Shown here: in pieces, positions 33,116-36,933 of the stretch | How the letters are laid out: each line of letters opens with the position of its first letter | Numbering within the stretch: position 1 is the stretch's first letter | Source: a virus | Length of the DNA stretch: 36,933 nt | Virus record (IMG/VR): IMGVR_UViG_3300025138_000126 | Span: 1-36,933 of that record | Strand: one strand, 5' to 3' | Notes under the pieces: model-generated | Told to the model about the DNA's origin: nothing | The model's database searches: none | The model's input: the letters and a program-made list of their open reading frames with translations, nothing else | Made by a program: the position numbers and the translations under genes

Positions 33116-33757
33116 CTATAAAATAATAATTTTTATTTGATCTTCTATTAATTCACTTTCTCCCATATCTGTATTAAATGTAGTTTCTATAAAAATATTA
33201 ATTGTATCCCCTACCATTTCATCATCTAAAAATATATTTTGAGTAGGTTGATAAGTATATTTTGAGTAAGTTCCTAATAAAGTATGAGCAGCAGGATGAT
33301 CTACATCAAAATATCTAGGGATTTGATAACCAACAATATTTAAAGGAGGATATAATGAAATCATATCATTTAAAGTAATAATCATATTTCCTACTGCTAT
33401 AGGATCATTTAATGAATTACTATTAAACCAACCTAAATAAGAATACATAGGGGTTTGAAAAGTTAAACTATCTAATACAACCCAATAATCAGAGTCAAAC
33501 TTTGCTTCAATTAAAGGAACGCCATTTAAAACATAATCATCATTTAGTGGGGTAAGATAACCGGATATTTGAAAGTAATTTAACTCATCCCACTCTACTT
33601 CATAATATCCGTCTACATTAGGAGAAATTAAATTATTTTTATATATAACTCCATAAGAAGTTTCACAATCTCCATTACAAGGAGTTTGAACAATAGCTTC
33701 TTTAGTACATGAAGAAAAAGCTAAAAGAATTGATAGGGCAAATATTGTATTTTTCAT
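33116..33757 (-). CDS. Phage-encoded lipoprotein
   Basis: This is a 213-residue protein when started at 33757 (MKNTIFALSILLAFSSCTKE). The longer frame from 33799 is rejected because it would displace the signal peptide, and because the shared A-rich start (AAATAAAGGTTATG) lies at 33757. The signal peptide ends in a lipobox F-S-S-C with a charged residue soon after, the style of Bacteroidota outer-membrane lipoproteins. The mature part is beta-rich (YYEVEWDELNYFQISGYLTP), with two Cys in TPCNGDCET that may form a disulphide. It is expected in the host envelope. Superinfection exclusion is a common role for phage lipoproteins, but is only an inference here. Confidence 0.72.
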   Translation of the reverse strand: MKNTIFALSILLAFSSCTKEAIVQTPCNGDCETSYGVIYKNNLISPNVDGYYEVEWDELNYFQISGYLTPLNDDYVLNGVPLIEAKFDSDYWVVLDSLTFQTPMYSYLGWFNSNSLNDPIAVGNMIITLNDMISLYPPLNIVGYQIPRYFDVDHPAAHTLLGTYSKYTYQPTQNIFLDDEMVGDTINIFIETTFNTDMGESELIEDQIKIIIL

Positions 33758-33794
33758 AACCTTTATTTTAATTAATATGATATGCTTTATGCAT

Positions 33795-33820
33795 CTCATT
33801 TACTCCGTAAATATACGAAC
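33795..33820. repeat. 26-bp element, copy 1 (second copy at 35932-35957)
   Basis: These 26 bases match 35932-35957 at 25 positions (T versus C at the tenth base on the plus strand). The element covers the -7 box and a TTTAC-N3-GTAAA inverted repeat of the promoter upstream of the lipoprotein gene. Confidence 0.75.
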
Positions 33821-33839
33821 AAGATTTCGGGGAGCCAAA
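33808..33839 (-). promoter_or_regulatory. Promoter with operator-like dyad, lipoprotein gene
   Basis: The coding strand has TTTG (33839-33836), a 20-base spacer and TATATTTA (33815-33808), then CGGAGTAAATGAG. TTTAC-GGA-GTAAA spans the expected transcription start and could bind a repressor. The leader to the ATG at 33757 is about 46 bases. Confidence 0.65.
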
Positions 33840-33913
33840 TGTTTTCATAGAAGTCTTCGTTTCTCTCAAAAAGGTCTCCCTTCTACATATAATAATATTT
33901 AAATACGTATATA

Positions 33914-34627
33914 CTATGCAATTGTTAGTATAAAATGACCGCTTGATTTAATTAAGTATGAGCTAGCGGGTATAGTTGTAGTAGGCGTGAATTTAAATTC
34001 TCCTAATGGTTGTGGGTTAGATGGTGTTTGCTCGATGTTAAACGCAAATCCACGTGAAGAAGACACGAAATTCGATTGAGATATATCATTTGTAAAGTCT
34101 TTAAATGTACCAGTAAAGTCGGATGAAATATAGCTACCTTCAATATGATCAGGGAATAAATCAAGTTGTTGAGAAGCATCAGCATTAGAAAATCCAGCAG
34201 CTTGTAAGTCATTTTGACTAATTGTAATACCATCACCACTAGTAAAATTTTGCCCACCTTTAGTAACATTAGCTCGTGTTATAACTCCCGCAGTTGAAGT
34301 AAGTTCTATTTGAGCACTACTTCCTTGTTGATCACCATCAACATCAAATGTAAATGTAGTATTTGCACCAATGCCAGTTATAGAACCAACCGTATTAGAA
34401 AGTGGAATAAGTCCACCTTTTAATGCACCTACTTTTGCGTTTGTGGATGAGCCTTGAAGGTTTGAATTAGTAGTAGTTGATGAGTCAACCATAAAATAAG
34501 CAGAGTTAAAGTATGTTGATTGAGATGGATATGCGAATGTCTGAAGTGCGAATGTGTATTCTACTCCCGCCGTAAGTGCTTCACCAAAAGCTCCTACCCA
34601 CATTGATGATGAATTGTAATTTGCCAT
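33914..34627 (-). CDS. Virion-like beta protein
   Basis: A 237-residue, Ser/Thr/Asn/Gly-rich, Lys-poor protein with no signal peptide (MANYNSSSMWVGAFGEALTA). Residues 105-140 contain GVITRANVTKGGQNFTSGDG, the same G-x-x-(Y/F)-x-x-G-D module as in four tail proteins of this window. The C-terminus (IPASSYLIKSSGHFILTIA) is a hydrophobic beta strand pair typical of capsid-decoration or fibre proteins. It lies far from the main tail block, between metabolic genes, so it may be a separately expressed decoration protein or fibre. A -7-like box lies 15 bases upstream. Confidence 0.68.
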   Translation of the reverse strand: MANYNSSSMWVGAFGEALTAGVEYTFALQTFAYPSQSTYFNSAYFMVDSSTTTNSNLQGSSTNAKVGALKGGLIPLSNTVGSITGIGANTTFTFDVDGDQQGSSAQIELTSTAGVITRANVTKGGQNFTSGDGITISQNDLQAAGFSNADASQQLDLFPDHIEGSYISSDFTGTFKDFTNDISQSNFVSSSRGFAFNIEQTPSNPQPLGEFKFTPTTTIPASSYLIKSSGHFILTIA

Positions 34628-34642
34628 GCTGGAATTTTATGA

Positions 34643-34650
34643 TAAATATA
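34643..34650 (-). promoter_or_regulatory. Possible -7 box only, virion-like gene (weak)
   Basis: The coding strand reads CATATATTTATC, 15 bases before the ATG at 34627, with no TTG at 19-21 bases upstream. It joins the weaker class that precedes structural genes. Confidence 0.3.
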
Positions 34651-34652
34651 TG

Positions 34653-35081
34653 CTAGTTGTGGGTTCCATTTATAATTGCGGAGGAACTTAAACCTTCATA
34701 GCGAGGTACGTAAATAATTTCTTTTATATATTCACTTCCAATTATGGGTTTATTCTTATAATCATCTCCTATTATCATATATTTAGGTGCATGCGCTTTT
34801 ATTAACCCTCGAAGCATATCATCGCTATGAAAAGCGTAAACTTCATCCACCCATCTTATCGCGTGTAAGAAATCCATTCTATTTTTTAAAGTATTAACTG
34901 GTCGGCCTACTCCTTTCGATTCTTTTATTCTTTCATCCGTATCTACTCCAACTACAATTTTCCAACTAAAACTTCTAAATTCATCTGTTGCTACTTCATG
35001 AGCTTTTTGAAGAAGTTTGATGTGCCCCATATGAAGCACATCAAACGTTCCATTTATCCAAATATTTTCCTTATGAAGCAT
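34653..35081 (-). CDS. Nucleotidyltransferase of the cytidylyltransferase-like family
   Basis: This is a 142-residue protein. IWINGTFDVLHMGHIKLLQK carries the GTFDxxHxGH signature (H17, H20), and YEGLSSSAII at the end supplies the SSxxI-type C-terminal motif. TLKNRMDFLHAIRWVDEVYA is the R-x-x-x-L-x-x-x-x-x-V-D-x-V element of glycerol-3-phosphate cytidylyltransferases and HldE/RfaE C-domains. The full family length (about 130-160) is present. It would transfer CMP or AMP onto a phosphorylated sugar or alcohol. This may modify DNA, a surface glycan or a cofactor. It overlaps the DUF932 gene by 11 bases and is therefore coupled to it. Confidence 0.82.
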   Translation of the reverse strand: MLHKENIWINGTFDVLHMGHIKLLQKAHEVATDEFRSFSWKIVVGVDTDERIKESKGVGRPVNTLKNRMDFLHAIRWVDEVYAFHSDDMLRGLIKAHAPKYMIIGDDYKNKPIIGSEYIKEIIYVPRYEGLSSSAIINGTHN

Positions 35082-35886
35082 ATGATAATGCTACTTCAAA
35101 TAGCTCTTTATTAATTCTCATATCTTGCTTGAAGTTTTTAATCTCACGAGCTTTACGTGCTTTATTACCTGCTCTGTAATCGAAGTCACCTGTAATGATT
35201 TTTTCTTGAACTACATTAAATACTGACCAAAGATCTGAGCCTGCGTCTTCTTTTCTAACGGGATTTACGAGTTCTTTTAAATCAATTTGAATACGATTCA
35301 TTTCTTTAGCTGAAAATCGTGTATTGATAGCTGCTCGCGCAAAATCAAGAATTTCTTCTTCTGCCATTTCTTTGGCTTTCATGATATTCATCGACTCTAC
35401 CGTTAGTGGTAGCTTTTCAACCATCTCTTTAATTAATCCTTGTAGATCCTCAAATGAATAACCCATATGACGCATTTTAACTGCTTCAAATTGTGTATCT
35501 GCAATAACTAATCCATTAGAGCAAATCAAACGAAATAAACCTGCTTGAAATTGAAATGCATTTTTACCATCATGCGAATTAGTCATTAGAATTTGTGGAA
35601 AAACTGTATCACCATCATCTCCATTAATAACAACTTCTTCATTACGAAATGTCAATAGGTGTTTTTGAAAGCCTCTCGTTGAGTTCTTACGAGCTTTAAC
35701 TTCGGTTGCTTGAATTGGCTTCCATCCTAGAAGCTCCATATCATCAATTACCCTTTCGGTTGGAATGTGTGTGTAGTGCTTAGAAACTTCACTACTTGGT
35801 TCACTTGCGAATACTGATGGAGCTAAGCTCGCAATATTCTTCTTTGTTAAAAACTTTGCATCTTGCAAATCGCTGGAATTCATCAT
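35071..35886 (-). CDS. DUF932-family phage/plasmid protein
   Basis: This is a 271-residue protein. The core FPQILMTNSHDGKNAFQFQA then GLFRLICSNGLVI is the DUF932 signature (N-S-H-D-G-x-x-A-x-x-x-x-x-G-x-x-R-x-x-C-x-N-G-L). The first 60 residues are variable. The C-terminus is helical and Lys/Arg-rich (YRAGNKARKAREIKNFKQDM). DUF932 proteins are widespread on phages and plasmids; their biochemical role is not established to my knowledge. Two ATGs stand in tandem at the start; the outer one is used here. The start is preceded by AAATAAAAGTTATG and a promoter 58 bases upstream (35945-35975). Confidence 0.85.
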   Translation of the reverse strand: MMNSSDLQDAKFLTKKNIASLAPSVFASEPSSEVSKHYTHIPTERVIDDMELLGWKPIQATEVKARKNSTRGFQKHLLTFRNEEVVINGDDGDTVFPQILMTNSHDGKNAFQFQAGLFRLICSNGLVIADTQFEAVKMRHMGYSFEDLQGLIKEMVEKLPLTVESMNIMKAKEMAEEEILDFARAAINTRFSAKEMNRIQIDLKELVNPVRKEDAGSDLWSVFNVVQEKIITGDFDYRAGNKARKAREIKNFKQDMRINKELFEVALSYAS

Positions 35887-35931
35887 AACTTTTATTTATT
35901 TAAATTAACTTGTGTTTTATTGGCTTCGCGC

Positions 35932-35957
35932 CTCATTTACCCCGTAAATATACGAAC
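35932..35957. repeat. 26-bp element, copy 2 (first copy at 33795-33820)
   Basis: It is identical to 33795-33820 except at one base. It covers the -7 box and the TTTAC-GGG-GTAAA dyad of the DUF932 promoter, while the flanks differ, so the identity is limited to the regulatory element. Confidence 0.75.
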
Positions 35958-35975
35958 GCTTCCTCGCTACTCCAA
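35945..35975 (-). promoter_or_regulatory. Promoter with operator-like dyad, DUF932 gene
   Basis: The coding strand has TTG (35975-35973), a 20-base spacer and TATATTTA (35952-35945), then CGGGGTAAATGAG. The TTTAC/GTAAA inverted repeat overlaps the predicted start of transcription. The leader to the ATG at 35886 is about 55 bases. Confidence 0.65.
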
Positions 35976-35993
35976 GCGCTTTACCGGAAGCCT

Positions 35994-36074
35994 TTAAGAA
36001 ATTGTTGCTAATGTAAACACTACAACCATAAGTGTTATATAAATCGCTGTAGATATGTCTATTTTACGTTTCAT
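35994..36074 (-). CDS. Possible 26-residue single-pass membrane peptide
   Basis: An ATG at 36074 opens a short frame ending in TAA at 35994. It has a basic start (MKRKIDIST) and then a continuous hydrophobic helix (AIYITLMVVVFTLATIS). The arrangement is that of a small inner-membrane peptide with its N-terminus inside. The stop lies 19 bases above the -33 box of the DUF932 promoter, so the frame just fits between the gap and the promoter. No homologue is known to me. Such short hydrophobic frames can occur by chance in AT-rich DNA. Confidence 0.35.
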   Translation of the reverse strand: MKRKIDISTAIYITLMVVVFTLATIS

Positions 36075-36535
36075 GTCAATATATATTGGTTTCAATCGAT
36101 TATCTGCGATTATTCATATTACCCCATAATGAAGTAGTTATTACGTTATATACATATATCTCCTATCGATGCCAAAAAATCGTCGTTCGCTATGATTTGC
36201 GCCCTGCGGATTTTCAATTCAATTATCCTATATGGCTCTTGCATGAATATATTTGTATATACAATCGATGGGTTAGAGTTGTATACGATCTATGAAGCCC
36301 GCTACACCCTTGTCCCCACATATACACGCGCGATAGACGGCGGCGCGCCGTGGGTATTTATACCGCATATACGCCGTACGCCGCCAGCCCTACTATAGTT
36401 ATTATTATATATCCAGTATGTAGCACCTAGGTAGTATTATATAGTAAGGTACCCACCACGGTAGGTTATGTCACCGCGGGAGTACCAACTATAATCGTCG
36501 TCACGACCCTATATTTTATAATTACGTACGGTTAC
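36075..36535. other. Structured, locally GC-rich gap without a confident gene
   Basis: About 460 bases lie between the small peptide and the peptidase gene. Two plus-strand ORFs of 68-69 codons and a 32-codon minus-strand ORF (36146-36244) show no recognisable features. The segment 36300-36380 is rich in CGGCG/CGCCG, unlike the AT-rich surroundings, and includes a perfect hairpin (36337-36351) with a GGCGCGCC core. A 12-base palindrome TTGTATATACAA is at 36253-36264, and ATCGAT occurs at 36095, 36165 and 36264. It could be a regulatory region, a structured RNA, an origin or a module junction. Confidence 0.5.
36337..36351. repeat. GC-rich inverted repeat
   Basis: ACGGCG, loop GCG and CGCCGT form a perfect 6-bp stem with a 3-base loop, the most stable simple hairpin seen in the window. 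There is no T run on either side, so it is not an obvious intrinsic terminator. Confidence 0.6.
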
Positions 36536-36933
36536 TTACTGTACTTGGTACGCACCCTCTACTACGCGCCTATAACCATCATACTGATAATTACCATTGT
36601 CAATCACCACGCCATCCTTAATCGCTAATGCGTGTTTATTCACGGCTAGTATGTAATTACCTTTATTAAACCGCTGTGCAAACGCTTTAACTGTATATGC
36701 TACTGGCTTGTGCTTATATTTTGGATTAACCATGTCACCACCTTGTTTTGGTCCGTGACCTACAAAATTTAACGTTCTAGTAATGCCATCATTAAATAGA
36801 CTCAACTGGCCCACCTCATCAAACGTCATTTCCTTAACGTTGTCCAAAGTAGACATAAACTGTTTTGTACCTTCACCTTTCTTACGTTTGAAAGTGTCAG
36901 TAACATATTTGTGTGCTTGGGAATAATTCACGT
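36536..36933 (-). CDS. Putative papain-like/C39-like phage peptidase, 5'-truncated
   Basis: The frame is open to the window edge; the GTG at 36931 may be internal, so the start is assumed to lie outside. Visible are YSQAHKYVTDTFKRKKGEGT and then VKAFAQRFNKGNYILAVNKH with ALAIKDGVVIDNG. This fits the second half of small phage papain-like proteins, where H in K-H-A-L and an Asp/Asn after D-G-V-V form the active site. The nucleophilic Cys normally lies just before the first of these segments, which here is beyond the edge. The protein could process a virion protein or a host substrate. The call is moderate; the base composition here is less AT-rich than in the tail block. Confidence 0.6.
   Translation of the reverse strand, partial: VNYSQAHKYVTDTFKRKKGEGTKQFMSTLDNVKEMTFDEVGQLSLFNDGITRTLNFVGHGPKQGGDMVNPKYKHKPVAYTVKAFAQRFNKGNYILAVNKHALAIKDGVVIDNGNYQYDGYRRVVEGAYQVQ

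Noticed and set aside
33758-33799. N-terminal extension of the lipoprotein from an ATG at 33799
   Set aside because: It would displace the lipobox signal peptide, and the A-rich start motif shared with other genes stands before the ATG at 33757.
34003-34269. 88-codon minus-strand ORF in another frame of the 237-residue gene
   Set aside because: It lies wholly inside a well-formed structural gene and has a Leu/Met/Ile-rich shadow composition.
36146-36244. A 32-codon minus-strand ORF in the gap
   Set aside because: It has no upstream promoter with both boxes, no recognisable domain, and an upstream in-frame stop close by. It is kept only as a remark in the gap entry.
36086-36398. Two plus-strand ORFs of 68-69 codons in the gap
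   Set aside because: They run against the direction of every other gene, overlap each other, show no motif or normal composition, and have no visible start signal.
1-36933. CRISPR array, insertion sequence or integrase/attachment site
   Set aside because: No regularly spaced direct repeats, transposase or recombinase genes, or terminal inverted repeats were seen. The only long repeat is the 26-bp promoter element.

Overview
The window is most likely part of the genome of a large AT-rich tailed phage with a contractile tail (T4-like myovirus organisation) that infects a member of the Bacteroidota, probably a marine flavobacterium. This rests on three observations. There are T4-type baseplate genes (gp25-like, gp6-like, a gp5-like spike), a gp55-like sigma factor, a zinc/Toprim primase and an HD hydrolase. 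There are genes with Bacteroidota-specific traits: a secreted protein with a type IX secretion C-terminal signal, a lipoprotein with the S-C-T-K lipobox style, and a histone H1 (Hc1)-like protein. There are repeated promoters of the form TTG-N19..21-TAYATTTA with no Shine-Dalgarno sequences, which is the Bacteroidota pattern. Every supported gene is on the minus strand, so transcription runs from high to low coordinates; many genes overlap by 1-8 bases.

Layout from high to low coordinates. 36933-33914: 5'-truncated putative papain-like peptidase, a 460-base structured and locally GC-rich gap, a possible 26-residue membrane peptide, a DUF932 protein, a small cytidylyltransferase-type enzyme, and a virion-like beta protein. 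33839-31179: lipoprotein, three small phage proteins, tRNA-Leu(TAA), tRNA-Arg(TCT), an aberrant tRNA-like gene, and the T9SS-type secreted protein. 31154-28328: small proteins, HD hydrolase, a one-TM protein and the sigma factor. 28301-9103: tail and baseplate morphogenesis block, including a 2588-residue protein. 9106-6934: GIY-YIG-like nuclease, DNA primase, PD-(D/E)XK nuclease. 6912-1: a cassette of enzymes and charged proteins (P-loop kinase, four-domain nucleotidyltransferase/metallopeptidase/zinc ribbon/HAD fusion, zinc-finger protein, basic-tailed proteins, acidic repeat protein, Hc1-like protein, EF-hand-loop protein). Several of these start with a short leader resembling the T4 capsid-targeting sequence and its prohead-protease site.

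The block works as late morphogenesis (tail and baseplate) with its sigma factor next to it, a replication/repair trio, and accessory genes acting on the host surface and on nucleotide or NAD-type metabolism. The points most worth following up are the phage-encoded T9SS cargo, the four-domain fusion protein, the possible head-targeting leaders, the uniform promoter set with a 26-bp element duplicated at two promoters, the aberrant tRNA-like gene and the structured gap near 36.3 kb. All functional calls are from reading the sequence by eye; no database search was run.
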